64,000 bases of DNA, from assembly GCA_022539475.1 (NCBI GenBank), contig VCMS01000063.1, forward strand, positions 62,001-126,000. Direction: 5' to 3'. Shown here piece by piece: positions 42,540 through 53,400 of the stretch. The notes below the pieces were generated by a model. It searched no databases, was not told the origin of the DNA, and worked only from the letters and a program-made list of their open reading frames with translations. The DNA comes from Gracilaria domingensis. Taxonomy: Eukaryota; Rhodophyta; Florideophyceae; Gracilariales; Gracilariaceae. The translations under genes were made by a program, and so were the position numbers. Within the stretch, counting starts at the first letter, position 1. The number at the start of each line of letters is the position of its first letter.

Positions 42540-43592
42540 ATGCTTCGAATCAATGCAGCTCGCGGTGTGGATACTGCAAATGCAGCAGAAATGCATCGCC
42601 ACCGACAGTCAGCGCGCAGACAGACAGTGCTATACTGCCTCAATGGCACGTTCACCCACAACACTCGATGGCAAACAGTTACGAGGTCATGTATCCCACA
42701 GGAACAGCCGCTGCGAGCGATGCATAACAGAAGCGTCACGTCAAATAAAGCGCAAACAAGTCGCACTCGAAGAAGCTTTCTGATAGCCGCCGCAACACAG
42801 TTAGTACTAACCCCATTCGCGGCAGCGAAAGCGGCAGCACCTTCTACGCAACAGAACTCTGCCGCGGTGGAAGAATTTCGAAAAGTAACCGCTCTACAAG
42901 ATCTAGCGTTCGAGTACACTAATCAACTACGTTTCTCAGATGCGGAGATTTTGTGGACCAAGCTGATTGCTCTCAACGAGAACAATGCTGCGGCGTACAG
43001 TAATCGCGGCAATTGCCGAACGTCACAAGCGAAGTTCGACGAAGCCATTGAAGATTTCTCGCGCGCTATCAGGCTGGCGCCAGAGGAACCGGACAGTTAT
43101 CTCGGTCTGGGCGTGGCATTAGAAGGACTGCGAAAATACGAAGATGCTTTGCAGGCATACCAGACGAGCAACGAGTTGTCCGTGAAGCGGTTCGGCAAAG
43201 CAGATGCAGTGGCACTGAACAACATGGGAAACGCCTATGGAGGGCTGAACAATTGGAAACAAGCGTACGAATATTACAAGCGCGCCGCGCTGACGGAGAA
43301 TCGATTCGTGTTCGCACTGGCGAATCAGGCGTTGGCCGAGCTGGAACTGCGAATGGATGAGGACGCGATGCGCACGATGCGCTTTCTTACCAGAAAGTAT
43401 CCGCGCTTCGGCGACATGCACGCGGCAATGGCCATGGTGCTGTGGGAGCGCGGCGACGGCGCCGAGGCAGAGGAGGAGTGGTTCAAGGCGGTGGAGACCG
43501 ATGGCAGGTACGGTATTGATCCATTTTTTCGAATGCGCGAGATTGAGGCCGGTGTGAGTCGGCAGTTGCACCTCAAAACCTTGAGAGCGTGA
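42540..43592 (+). CDS. Thylakoid-lumen TPR protein with twin-arginine signal
   Basis: 350 residues, ATG at 42540. A bipartite plastid presequence: a basic Ser/Thr/Asn-rich region, then a twin-arginine lumen signal TRRSFLIAAATQLVLTPFAA (RR at 77-78) with an AKAAA cleavage region near 96-100. The mature part has tetratricopeptide repeats: NNAAAYSNRGNCRTSQAKFD, EEPDSYLGLGVALEGLRKYE, AVALNNMGNAYGGLNNWKQA. It resembles the plant chloroplast-lumen TPR family of unknown biochemical role. Use of the Tat pathway implies it folds before crossing the thylakoid membrane. A later ATG (MHNRSV) could be the true start without changing the call. Confidence 0.82.
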   Translation: MLRINAARGVDTANAAEMHRHRQSARRQTVLYCLNGTFTHNTRWQTVTRSCIPQEQPLRAMHNRSVTSNKAQTSRTRRSFLIAAATQLVLTPFAAAKAAAPSTQQNSAAVEEFRKVTALQDLAFEYTNQLRFSDAEILWTKLIALNENNAAAYSNRGNCRTSQAKFDEAIEDFSRAIRLAPEEPDSYLGLGVALEGLRKYEDALQAYQTSNELSVKRFGKADAVALNNMGNAYGGLNNWKQAYEYYKRAALTENRFVFALANQALAELELRMDEDAMRTMRFLTRKYPRFGDMHAAMAMVLWERGDGAEAEEEWFKAVETDGRYGIDPFFRMREIEAGVSRQLHLKTLRA

Positions 43593-44236
43593 GAAGTACT
43601 GACACTGCGGTGCGTGATCGAGCGGAGCAGGTACGAAGACGTGGAGTGGGTGCGCGACGTGAGAAGGTGGCCGCCCAGACTGGTGACGATCTTGACACGC
43701 TTCCACCCGCTGCGTAGCTACGCGCCGTAGGGCGGAAGGAGTGTCAAGTTCAGGAACGGCGGCGGCCATGCGAGCGCTACAAGCAGCAGCGCGAAGAAGA
43801 CGCGGCAGTGTCAGCGGCGGCAAGCGGAAGAAGATGCGCGCTTGCAGCAGGCGCTGGCGCCGTGTACGGTAAGCACTCGCAGTTGGACGTGTAGGCTAAT
43901 TGCGCGTGCGCCAATCAACGCGCGCGCTTTAAAGTTTGAACGCGACGGCCTGTGGGCCGCAGGTGGCGGCCGCGCTCGGCCCATTACACTGGCAAAGGCG
44001 CAGTGCGCCTGCGCCGCATCGCCGCTTCAAAATCGCTCTCTCTCGTCACATTGCCGTGTGCTATTCTTGATTCAACGCGTCGCCTAACTTCCCCGTTTGC
44101 GTCCGCCCGCTCTAACGCCTGCTGCTCGTCGTGGTCCACCGCTCGCGCCCCGTGTTCTCCGTCCTTCTTTCCGTCCCCTCGCCCCCCTCCCCCTTCCTGC
44201 ACCAGCTGCTGCCGCCCCGCGACCCCGCCTCACTCT
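43593..44236. other. GC-rich intergenic region
   Basis: About 640 bp, GC-rich, containing the promoter of the sulfotransferase-like gene. The open frame upstream of 44237 has composition-driven Pro/Ser/Arg sequence and is not taken as coding. Confidence 0.4.
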
Positions 44237-45346
44237 ATGAAGCCACTGAGCCCGTGGCAGAAGGAAAGAATGAAGCAAGTATCCAAGCAGCTCATCGCCA
44301 ACATCGTCGTCATCGTCCTCGTTTGCTACGTCATCCTCGCAATCGAGCAGATACGCACCGCCGACTGCAACATCAACGAAAGTATTCTCGCCCCTCTAAA
44401 CACCTCTCTTGCCGCTCTTGCACAGCCACCTCCGCCACAACCCGAGCCACTGCCAGCCACTGTCATCGATTCCTCGGAGCCGCTACGCGATACGCCCTTG
44501 TCCTATGCAACTCGCAGCCGCCATGAACGGCCGCTGCCTGAATGCGCAATGTCTGGTAAACCAGCGCGTACCTTTTTGATGGTTTTTATGGGCCATTCTG
44601 GATCTAGTGCTCTCTTGTCTGAGCTGGCGGCCCATTCCAAAGTTCATGTTGAAATCCCTGAGCTCGTCGACCACCAGGAAGTGTTCAACACAACTGCTGC
44701 GATTGAAACTACGCGTGCTTTCTTTGACCGTGGCATAGAAAAAGGCATGATTCCCGGCTACAAGATCCGTCCTGTGCATATCATGAACGAACCGGATGAG
44801 TGGCGAAAGCTCGTTCAGGAATATGACACCAGAATAATATGGCAGTATCGTAAGAACTTTTTCAAGGCTGCGGTGGGTGAGTACAAACTGCGCTTCTTGA
44901 ATGACACCAGTGTCATTGAGGGTCTTAGATCGAACATGACTCAGGCCAAGCGCTGTGAAGTCGGCACCTGTTCGTTCCCCGTCACCGACTTTGAGTTTTT
45001 CCAGAGTTTAGTCAGGAATGTATGGCGCTCACAAAGAAACATTGTGTCGGGCGTGAGCATCGTGTCGCGGGGCAGTTGTATTCGCGAAGCTCCTTATGAA
45101 GATTATTTGCACAATAGAGAAAGTACACTGAAGGATATGTTCCGATTCCTTGGTATTGAACATGAGGAGACCCAACCTTCTCGCTTTAAGGCGACAAGCG
45201 ATAACCTGTGTGATGTGGTAACAAATTGGGAGGACTTGTGTCGAAAGTTCTATGTCTGCCCGAACTTGGCGTTTTTGATGGAGGATGAAAATAACAACTG
45301 CTACTGCCCTGCAGTGAGTGGGTCCACCGAACTGTGTGAGATCTAA
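44237..45346 (+). CDS. Golgi sulfotransferase-like type II membrane protein
   Basis: 369 residues from ATG 44237. A short basic tail (WQKERMKQVSKQ) precedes a membrane anchor (LIANIVVIVLVCYVILAI, residues about 19-36), then a Pro-rich stem. The lumenal domain starts with a nucleotide-binding-loop-like motif FMGHSGSSALLSELAAHSKV, as in PAPS-dependent sulfotransferases, followed by IIWQYRKNFFKAAVGEYKLR where an Arg-Ser/Asn pair would contact the 3'-phosphate. Later parts include YEDYLHNRESTLKDMFRFLG, typical of the C-terminal helix of this fold, and a Cys-rich end. Red algae make sulfated galactans, so a carbohydrate substrate is plausible, but this is inference. Confidence 0.7.
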   Translation: MKPLSPWQKERMKQVSKQLIANIVVIVLVCYVILAIEQIRTADCNINESILAPLNTSLAALAQPPPPQPEPLPATVIDSSEPLRDTPLSYATRSRHERPLPECAMSGKPARTFLMVFMGHSGSSALLSELAAHSKVHVEIPELVDHQEVFNTTAAIETTRAFFDRGIEKGMIPGYKIRPVHIMNEPDEWRKLVQEYDTRIIWQYRKNFFKAAVGEYKLRFLNDTSVIEGLRSNMTQAKRCEVGTCSFPVTDFEFFQSLVRNVWRSQRNIVSGVSIVSRGSCIREAPYEDYLHNRESTLKDMFRFLGIEHEETQPSRFKATSDNLCDVVTNWEDLCRKFYVCPNLAFLMEDENNNCYCPAVSGSTELCEI

Positions 45347-46072
45347 AAGGCAGGGTTTGTTCTGCCTGAACTAGATAAATTACTGTGCCGGTTTTTCTGC
45401 GCCGTGGGATGATCTGGATTGGGGTCGTGGTGTGGCATTTGGATGGTGCGGCGCAAGTTTTGGAAAGCGTGACTGAGGTGCGCTGGAGGTACAGGGGTAT
45501 GGCGGTCTTAGTTTTGTGTGTACTCTGTGGTTGAAATTCCTTTTCGTTGCATCTTTCTTTGCGGGCTATTGCTCCTTCATGTGCATGGTTGGGGAGAAAG
45601 ACTGCAGTCGGCGGTGAGTGCGTGAGATTGAGACATGATGAGGAACTGGCCGACAACTTTAAACGACTATCGATCTGCGCTTGACGCACTGTTGTTGATG
45701 CTCGTGCCTTATGATAGCTATCGTTGCGTTGGTAAAGCTTGTTTGCAGAGCTGGTTTGAGCTACAAAACAAAAAGATGTGCTGATTTGGCGGCTTTTTGA
45801 GCGATTGATCCGACCGCCAGCGCTGGCGATTGGCGCCGCCAAACACCGCCAACGGCCTGTCGCTCTAGTAGATAGATTGCTAGATACGCGTGTCTCGTGC
45901 GCGTCGCCAGTATCGATACTCTCTTGCGCACGCAGGTACACTGAAGCTGTGTGACCTGCAGGGCATTCTTGCTTCTCCGCACTTGTTCAAACAGCTGGCG
46001 CCACTGGCCCATGACGCCGGAAGCGCTGTTCTTACAACCTCTAGTAGTTGCACCGCCGCCGCCACCGCCGAG
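45347..46072. other. Intergenic region upstream of TTC27
   Basis: 725 bp. A plus frame runs in phase into TTC27 from 45890 but starts with GTG, so it is taken as 5' leader. No other gene. Confidence 0.4.
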
Positions 46073-49000
46073 ATGGCTCCCGTTCACCACGACACTCACT
46101 TGTCGTTGGCTGCTTTTGAACGCGCACTTCTCACGGGAGATGTGAACGCTCTTCATGCCATTCGACCTGACGCCGCCGCCATCGTTGCCGGTGACTATAA
46201 TCTTTTCCTGTCGCGAATCACCCCTCACCACACGCCCGAATCGCATCAAGACTTATCTGTGGCAATCACCGCCGAATGTGTTCAGGGCGCGGCACAGGTT
46301 ACCATGCGTAGTGACAATTTGAAGAACGCTTTGATTGAAGCTGCGAATGGAAACGTTCTCAGTTTGATTTCCGCTTACTTGGCGGGCGTTGCTTTGCTTC
46401 AGGCGTTTGCAAGGGAGAATTGGGCCGGCCCTATCTCTAAAACTGCCTCGGCAGTGCAGAGTGAGACCGCTTCCTTCTTTCTTGTTTTGGATGGAGAAGA
46501 TGTTGCTATCCCGGCTAAATGTCTTCATTGGCTACGTGCTGCTAGATTCATCTTGGTTGAACATGTTCAACAGTTCGTTAGCTGTGGTGCCACTTTGGCC
46601 CCTTGGTGGGCCGCAAGGGTGCTGTTTGCGCACCAGTCCGTTCTTGCAAACCCGACTCCGACCCTGCAATACGCCTTGTTTCGAATGTATGGTAGATTTC
46701 TTGGCAAACAGGTCGCAGATATGTGTTATCGCTTCGACGATAGTGACGATGCAAATCCGCCGCATGAAGGTACGCAGGAAGAGGAGCATGAAGCAGATGA
46801 TTTCGATCTATTGCCAGCACCTGTCGCGGATGGGAATGACACAATTGCTGATGAGGATGATGACTTTGCGCAAGTTCTAGATGTACACGACGCGCATGAC
46901 AGGCAGTTGATGGCACTTGCCTATATTGAACTGGCACACGTACAGAGATTGTTTTATGACGGAGATGGTGCGCTTTCAAGTCTGAAGGCTGCTGGCAAAC
47001 TTGACCGTGTTACCTTCCGTCTTACTGGTGAGATGGGCGTTCGTACCAAACACCAAAGCAAACCAACTGCTCAGCTCATCGCCAGAGCCTTTATCCTGAA
47101 CGAGCCGTCCGATACCTTTGTAGACGATTCTGGGAAAAGCACATTCTGCTTCAAGTTTCCTGCGGATGTGGAAAGAGCAGAGAATGGGGCAAATGGGTCG
47201 GCAATATGGCCGATCAATACCTCCCTGCCACTTCCTAAAAATATTCAGGTTTGTGACGAAGATGTGCTTGGATTTGTGAAACTGACTAGCAGTGACGAAC
47301 TTTTAAGTGAGGCAATAAGTGCCAAAATTGAGGTTGATGATAGCGATGAAGAAGCATCTAATCCGGAGACTATTGGAGCTGAAGTGCGAAACCTTACCCC
47401 TTTGCAGCAAGCTTTAGCGCTGTGCCATGCGAGTGTCATTCGTGCTAGAAACGCGTCACATATTTTGACAAAGGAGCAGATGTCGCCGTTTGTGAGCTTG
47501 GTTTTGGAAGGAGCAAAAAGTCCGTATGGAACGAGCAGTGTGTTGCAACTACGAGCATTGATGCTTCGCGTGGGGCTCGAAGGAGAACGTGGACGCTTTC
47601 TAGAGAGGTGCATGCAACAGATGGAGGAGGTTGGACGTTTTGTTGACGATCCCCTTGAATCACTGGACATCAGTCTCAAACATTCTGCTGCAGCAGAAAG
47701 AACGGTGTTTTTGTATGGGTCCTCCTTACCACCGCGATGGGAACTGAAGAAGGAGCTTGCGATTTCATTCGGCAGGATTGGGTTAGTTAGGTCTGCTATG
47801 GAAATCTTTGAGGAGCTAGAGTTTTGGGATGAACTAGTTGACTGTCATCGATTGATCGGCAATCTCGGAGCCGCTGAAGACCTCGTACGTAAAGAACTAG
47901 ATCGACTTGACAAAGCAGTGCTTGATGAAGGAATCTCGGACGATGCCACTTCTGATCAGTCTTTCATGAAGGGGGCTTCTGCAAGGGCCGTTCGGACGCG
48001 AGCTGCGAGAAGACCGCGATTGCTTTGCGTGCTAGGAGATGTAACTCGAAATCGCGAGCACTTTGAAACAGCTTGGGAAGAGAGTGGCCATCGATACGCT
48101 CGAGCGAAGCGTGCTTTGGGAATGATGTGCATTGAAGCTGAGCAATGGGAATCAGCGATGGGACATTATAAACAGGCGCTCGCCATCAATTCCCTCTTCC
48201 CGGAGGCTTGGTTCGTTTACGGATGCGCTGCGATTCAAACTGGTGAAATACAAACCGCGGCCCATGCGTTCACGAGAGTTATTCAACAAGCGCCTGAAAA
48301 CGCAGAAGCCTGGAACAACTTAGCTAGAGTTCTGCATGAACTTGGGAAGAAGAAGGAAGCGCTAAAAGCTCTGACAGAAGCGGGTAAACTCATGCGAGAT
48401 TCTTGGCGCATTTGGAATAACGTCCTGCTCCTCGCGACAGAACTCCTAGCCTGTCCCGAAATTCTCAGAGCTATGGACAGGTTAATGGACATTCGCGGGA
48501 AAGAGGGTGTGTCGGCCCAGTCTATTGGGGTGGTTGTTGCTGAAGTGATTCGCATGTCCGGCTCGTCAGATCCTGAGGACAAAGCAGCAGTCGGCCCTGT
48601 ATCTCGCAAGCTTCTCAAGGTCCTGGCAAGGTGCTCATCGCTGGTTTCAACCAATCCATCTGTATGGGCCGCGTACGCACAGCTGTACGAACTGCTTCCA
48701 TCGAACGAAGACAAGCAGCGAGCTTTCGAATGCAGATTGAAGCAAGTGCGATCGCTCGTGGCACAAGGGGAGTGGAAGACTGAGCTCACGGCCCTTCGTC
48801 ACATGGCAATTGCGTGTGATGCTCTCGGGGTAAATGCGCTATCGACAAAGAACACACTTAGCATCAGAGCTGCAAAGATTCAAACCAGGAGTGTCGTAGA
48901 ACAGACCAGACAAGATTACCATGATTGTGACGCATTTCAACGACTCGTGGAAATCCAGAACTCTTTAGAAGAGGCCTGTGACCCCGTTTGTAGCCCGTGA
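46073..49000 (+). CDS. TTC27: TTC27 / Emw1-like tetratricopeptide protein
   Basis: 975 residues from ATG 46073. The family (human TTC27, yeast Emw1) is conserved and essential in several eukaryotes; biochemical role not settled. Marks: WWAARVLFAHQSVLANPTPT, YIELAHVQRLFYDGDGALSS, the central TPR-like block ELKKELAISFGRIGLVRSAM EIFEELEFWDELVDC, and the highly conserved end: HYKQALAINSLFPEAWFVYG, AWNNLARVLHELGKKKEALK, SWRIWNNVLLLATELLACPE. An acidic low-complexity insertion lies around residues 220-270. Length is slightly above the human protein (843). Convergent with the RBMX2-like gene, 73 bp between stops. Confidence 0.92.
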   Translation: MAPVHHDTHLSLAAFERALLTGDVNALHAIRPDAAAIVAGDYNLFLSRITPHHTPESHQDLSVAITAECVQGAAQVTMRSDNLKNALIEAANGNVLSLISAYLAGVALLQAFARENWAGPISKTASAVQSETASFFLVLDGEDVAIPAKCLHWLRAARFILVEHVQQFVSCGATLAPWWAARVLFAHQSVLANPTPTLQYALFRMYGRFLGKQVADMCYRFDDSDDANPPHEGTQEEEHEADDFDLLPAPVADGNDTIADEDDDFAQVLDVHDAHDRQLMALAYIELAHVQRLFYDGDGALSSLKAAGKLDRVTFRLTGEMGVRTKHQSKPTAQLIARAFILNEPSDTFVDDSGKSTFCFKFPADVERAENGANGSAIWPINTSLPLPKNIQVCDEDVLGFVKLTSSDELLSEAISAKIEVDDSDEEASNPETIGAEVRNLTPLQQALALCHASVIRARNASHILTKEQMSPFVSLVLEGAKSPYGTSSVLQLRALMLRVGLEGERGRFLERCMQQMEEVGRFVDDPLESLDISLKHSAAAERTVFLYGSSLPPRWELKKELAISFGRIGLVRSAMEIFEELEFWDELVDCHRLIGNLGAAEDLVRKELDRLDKAVLDEGISDDATSDQSFMKGASARAVRTRAARRPRLLCVLGDVTRNREHFETAWEESGHRYARAKRALGMMCIEAEQWESAMGHYKQALAINSLFPEAWFVYGCAAIQTGEIQTAAHAFTRVIQQAPENAEAWNNLARVLHELGKKKEALKALTEAGKLMRDSWRIWNNVLLLATELLACPEILRAMDRLMDIRGKEGVSAQSIGVVVAEVIRMSGSSDPEDKAAVGPVSRKLLKVLARCSSLVSTNPSVWAAYAQLYELLPSNEDKQRAFECRLKQVRSLVAQGEWKTELTALRHMAIACDALGVNALSTKNTLSIRAAKIQTRSVVEQTRQDYHDCDAFQRLVEIQNSLEEACDPVCSP

Positions 49001-49073
49001 CCGGGCACGCATCTCGGTGGTACGGGATACTTGTTCGAATCTTGGACCATGTACACACACAACATTGAATTTG

Positions 49074-49853
49074 CTAACCGCGTGAATCCTGGTCTTGTTG
49101 GGCTTTCTTTTCGGCACGCCGTTTTCGTATTCTTGCGCGTTCCTGGCGACGTTTCTCTTTTTCTCGACGGCGCCTCTCCTTATCTCTTCGGTATGAATCG
49201 GACGCCGTTGCATGGGTTGTGTGATTAGTTTCCTCAATGAGTGTGTTTTGTGTCGCCTTTGAGGGCTCAGGTTTGTCTTCATGAGTTGAAAGTTCTCTTC
49301 GTTTCGAATCTCGCGCTTCAGTTTGTGAGGTTGATTGGATACGTTTTCGTTTCCGCAGTGATTCCAATCTCTCCATGACAGCCTTTTGTCGCCTCTTCTC
49401 AGCAGCAGACTCTTCAGCATGCGCTTCCGAGTTGTGCTCGTTCGCAGCGTCGGTGGCTTGGGATTCATGAAAGCCATCTGGGGTAGTATCTAGTCCACCA
49501 TCTTCGGGCATTCGGTAATTCTCGACGTGATCTACGCGAAGACTTCGTCCATCAATCTCAAAGCCCGTAAAATTGTCCACCGCGAGCACACAACTGCGCG
49601 GGTCTGCGTAGCGCACGAACGCATACCCTTTCGATTCACTGGTGTTCGCGTCGCGTAGGAGGTTGATGTGCAGAACGGTGCCGTACTGCTCGAGAATCGC
49701 TAGCAGGCGGTCTTCGGTTATGGACGGGGATAAGCCGCCCACCCAGATAGCGTCGGAGGAGATGTATTTATGATGCCATGAGGCAGATGTACCGGCAATG
49801 CCCTGCTCGAGCTCAGTTTGGTTGAGGTTGTTGATGACGTTGACCTTGTTCAT
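49074..49853 (-). CDS. RBMX2: RBMX2/Ist3 RRM protein of the RES/SF3b-associated splicing complex
   Basis: 259 residues. The N-terminus matches RBMX2/Ist3(Snu17): NKVNVINNLNQTELEQGI, SWHHKYISSDAIWVGGLSPS (RNP2 region IWVGGL), KGYAFVRYADPRSCVLAVDN (RNP1 KGYAFVRY) and GRSLRVDHVENYRMPEDG. One RRM covers about residues 34-112. The rest is a charged tail ending in dense Arg/Lys/Glu (RRDKERRRREKEKRRQERAR). The protein joins the activated spliceosome and helps pre-mRNA retention and splicing. It shares the window with SF3B1, its neighbour in the U2/RES region of the spliceosome, though the genes are 13 kb apart. Confidence 0.93.
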   Translation of the reverse strand: MNKVNVINNLNQTELEQGIAGTSASWHHKYISSDAIWVGGLSPSITEDRLLAILEQYGTVLHINLLRDANTSESKGYAFVRYADPRSCVLAVDNFTGFEIDGRSLRVDHVENYRMPEDGGLDTTPDGFHESQATDAANEHNSEAHAEESAAEKRRQKAVMERLESLRKRKRIQSTSQTEARDSKRRELSTHEDKPEPSKATQNTLIEETNHTTHATASDSYRRDKERRRREKEKRRQERARIRKRRAEKKAQQDQDSRG

Positions 49854-50458
49854 GGCGGGACGCAGGCACGGAGCAGGCGCGGATTTATTTCGCTGCTCTG
49901 GAACACGTCACACGAGCCGGTTTTACGCGGTGCGAAATGCGCTGCATGCAGGCAGCGAGCAAATATAGTTAATGCACCGCTTGCACTGCAGCGTGTATCA
50001 GCCAGTCGCGCTGCACGGGCGAAATCGATAAAGGCGTCTCCGTGAAAGTGAGTCGAAGGGCGCCGTGCTTGGCGCTACCATCGATAGTGCCCGCCGTCCA
50101 TGACGCAGATGGGCCAGCGTGTGCATACCGTTGTAATCCGCGCTGCTATTACAAGTATCGAGTTTAATACGCTCTCCACTGTAAACCGAATCTTTCCTAC
50201 TAAATAAATACTGCGGCCGCCCCAAGAGCTCTCCGTGCTTTTCGTTCGTTCACAGAGAGCACCTTATGGATTTAGAAGGCTACCTTCACTGCGGAACGCC
50301 ACGAGTCAAATCAATGAGCTGCGCCGCGGCAGAAACTAGACTGCGAGACTTAGCTTCTCTAATCTCTACGTCCAACATTTTGCCGCTGCGGCATCTCTGC
50401 GCATACAACATCACTCACAGTGCGTGTGTATCACCGATGCGTGAGGTCCATTGATGCA
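49854..50458. other. Intergenic, no gene seen
   Basis: 600 bp holding the promoter of the RBMX2-like gene and the 3' flank of the first NYN gene. Confidence 0.4.
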
Positions 50459-51034
50459 TCAGACAGCCCGTGAAAACTGGATTCTGCGATGCTCCGAGCG
50501 AGGCTGTACGACAAAGGGGTGATCTACAAACGCAAATGGAATCAAAATGTTTTCGCGCATATCGCTGACTAGTTCTGGACGGAAGCCAGTAAGCCAACTT
50601 TCCAACACGTATTCAAGCTCGTTGTTCGTAATAATTGCTGTCGCATCTGCAGGAATATATTCACTATTCGTTCGCTGGTCATAACGAGTTCGACAGCCAA
50701 AACCGTTGCACCGCCAAAATTCTATAAGATTTTCCTCATTGACGATTGAGTCGTTTGTACTTCCTTCGATTTCAATCAAACGCCCTTCTTCAATCAGTCT
50801 GTGCAATTGCGCCTGATTGCTTTCGCTCAAATGATTCATTGGAGGAGCGACAGCGATAACTCTTTCATCAAGCTTCTCAAAGTACTCCAAAGCGAGCTCA
50901 ATACGCTCAACATGAAACTCACTGTTACGCTTATCGTCAGTTCCCACGTTTAACCCGTCAATGATAACATCATACTTCTGCTCCGCCGCACTTCTGGAGA
51001 TCATCAATTCGAGATGCTCCCTGAGCTCCTGCAT
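50459..51034 (-). CDS. NYN/PIN-like ribonuclease domain protein, Zc3h12a (Regnase) type, copy 1
   Basis: 191 residues, almost only the nuclease domain. Family pattern: YDVIIDGLNVG (Asp 26), VERIELALEYFEKLDERVIA VAPPMN, a variable loop, ADATAIITNNEL (Asp 130) and NILIPFAFVDHPFV, matching the Regnase order (IDG-N-V, the SND-like motif, LL-Y-F-ND-F). At the position of Regnase's paired aspartates (DD in YDDRFI) this copy has NEENLIEFW, glutamates instead. There is no zinc finger. A nuclease acting on RNA is inferred; activity is uncertain because of the acidic-residue change. Lies in a duplicated block with copy 2. Confidence 0.6.
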   Translation of the reverse strand: MQELREHLELMISRSAAEQKYDVIIDGLNVGTDDKRNSEFHVERIELALEYFEKLDERVIAVAPPMNHLSESNQAQLHRLIEEGRLIEIEGSTNDSIVNEENLIEFWRCNGFGCRTRYDQRTNSEYIPADATAIITNNELEYVLESWLTGFRPELVSDMRENILIPFAFVDHPFVVQPRSEHRRIQFSRAV

Positions 51035-52599
51035 TCTTCCCGTACCTTTGAAAACTGCGTTATTTCCTTATGAATACAAAACGGCAAGGAGCTGTTTCTC
51101 TCTAAGCCCCTCGATGTAAATACGGGAGAGCTCCTAGACCGTTCTTTTCGAGAATGGTGCCAACAAGGAGAAACCTCTTCTGAAAAAGAAGAAGAAGAAA
51201 GAAGAGCGGCTTAAAAGCTATTGAACTAGAAAATAATCTGGGATGAGGTTGCCACCAAAAGTTCAGATTGTTTCGTTCAAAGGGTCGGCTCGCTTAGTTT
51301 GACGATTTGGCTGGGCTCGCGACGATGCGATTTATTGTCCAGTGCTTCCATGGTTAGTTCTTTCTCCGCTTTACACAAAAACTAAACAATACCCTTTCTA
51401 GTAACGAAACGTTGCGATGGAGTCAGCAACCCCTAACTAGTGTAGATGCAGACTACGTTTTGAAATTGGAGCCTGTCTGAAGGAAGAGGGTTTCAAAGCT
51501 GTCGCATCTCATTCACTTGGGACAAGTTCGGCTTTGGGAACAAACTTGTACAAAAGGATGCCCAGAAAAATTCGTGTCACCCCTGGGTTATATTTGTTCA
51601 GCCCGAAGTCGCCGTTGTGGCCCACAAGCGATTGGCTGACCTCATCCTCGATGTCAAAAATATCCTTCATGAAGGAGTTTCTGTCCAGTTCCTCTACAAT
51701 GCCCCTTTGCTAAAATGTATTAATTTAGAAGTATGAAATAACGAGATACAGGTACATTCGAAATGATTCAACAATATCAGTAATGGCCTTTGTCTGTTAG
51801 GATACCAAGGGTTAAGGACACCATGAAATGCTGTTTTCGCATCTTCTTCAAATCAGAGGGATACACCACATTAAAAAGAGAGAGAATCGAGCGACTGTAG
51901 CGACAATGATTCTGCATAAACGATAAGGAAATTTTGAGACCCAAGATATTTATGTATCCCGATTTCCGACATTCTCTTCTTTACTGCGCACATCAGTACT
52001 TCTAGAGGCAAGAAAGAAGAAGACTTTCTAATTAAAGTCATTAGGTCTAATGTATCTAAGATTAAATGAGACCCTCAGATAAGACGGGAGAAGTGTATCG
52101 GCCTCCTGTTTTAAAGGTCTCTCATATGCGCACCTAATGGAAGACACGCAAGGGTCTCCTTTGACTGGTTTAAGCTCAATCTCGAGCTTTTCGGTTACTC
52201 TCAGTTCTTGTAAGTCTTTCTAGAAACAGTACTCTCTTCCAGCTTTGGCATAGACACTCACTTCAATGACACTTGGCTTCATGACCTCAATGTCCTACAC
52301 AAGCTTTCCAATTCTTTAGCAGAACGGGGCTTATTGAAATAAGTATTTCAGTGATATAAAGAGATCATGCGTAGAATCCAAATGAAGCGATTGAAGCGTG
52401 AACCTTAATGTAGATGTGGCTTGACTCCATCGATAAAACTCTTTAGGCAGCTGTGTGTTCCAACTCTGACTCGGATGTATCTGTTGCAGGCGTGCAGCGA
52501 GAATTGACTATCTCAAACGTGCTCTCTGCATCCACATAGGGTATTCGCATTAGAAAATAAAGCAATTTCATACGTAGCTTTCTCCGCAGTTAACACTGA
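51035..52599. other. Upstream region of NYN copy 1, degenerate
   Basis: No intact frame. Positions about 51305-51460 are clearly similar to 54315-54460 upstream of copy 2 (shared TGTCCAGTGCTT, AGTTCTT, CACTAG reversed), showing that more than the gene was duplicated. In copy 1 this part reads CKAEKELTMEALDN against CRAVEELTKKALDK in copy 2, but with in-frame stops nearby. Confidence 0.45.
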
Positions 52600-53400
52600 A
52601 CTTTTTTCCTAACTTGTCAATTCGTGTTTCAGCACCTTCGACCTGGACGCGAGTAATGGCAGAAAGAAGCGGATCTCCAGCAACAGGTTTGAAAAACAAC
52701 AAACAAGGTGTCACTCACCTGATGTTCCGAAAAAGTTTTGCTGATAGACTTATTGGTCCTCCCGCTTCACCATATAAATCAATTCCTTTAATTCCTGTGT
52801 CCAAGACTCTACATCAAATATGCTTGCCTTGTTCAAAAAAAAACTCATTGGTTTCTGCAAAATGTAACGAGCAATCGTACTCACTCACGACATCACTGAG
52901 AATGAAGCTTTTTCGTAGTATTTAACAGAGCATCTTCGTTTACATCAAATTGCTTTAAGGCCGACAGCAGGGACCGAATTGCAGATGGCAACACATGTCT
53001 TAACCTGGTTTACCAACCAGTCATGCTATTGTTAAATGCGTATCAACTACCGCAATTAGGTTCAGAGAAGATAGACGAGTATCATTGGTTCGCTCAGCGT
53101 TTTTTGAGATGCGCCTTAACATTTTTGGAATTTGCGCGGTTTTCGATTCCCGTTCGATGCCGCCCCAGTTTTGTGGTACTCTGTTTAATATATCGATGTG
53201 AATATCGTGAGGAGCACCACCCGTCACGGCAAAATCGCGAGATTTGACTTCTAAAACAAAGTAGCGCATACACAGCAAGATACCTTTGGCACGTTCGTGT
53301 CTTAGTACGCCGCTCTACCATCATTTGCAATATTTGCACAAAGTAAGGCAACCTGTTCTTATGTAGCATACCAAATTTTGAGATGAAGAAACCTCTTTAT
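52600..53400 (-). pseudogene. Broken coding-like stretch, family unknown
   Basis: The minus strand reads in protein-like pieces in changing frames: PYFVQILQMMVERR, then YFVLEVKSRDFAVTGGAPHD IHIDIL (53278-53021), then HVLPSAIRSLLSALKQFDVN EDALLN, then an EFFFEQGKHI piece interrupted by TGA before CRVLDTGIKGIDLYGEAGG PISLSAKLFRNI with a GTGAGT donor. The pieces are in order but separated by stops and phase changes. Either a multi-intron gene with very short introns or a decayed copy; no family is recognised. Boundaries are approximate. Confidence 0.35.

Noticed and set aside
49046..49062. tRNA B-box-like word TTGTTCGAATCTTGG
   Set aside because: The flanking five bases do not pair as a T-stem and no cloverleaf can be drawn; no tRNA, rRNA or snRNA gene was found anywhere in the window.
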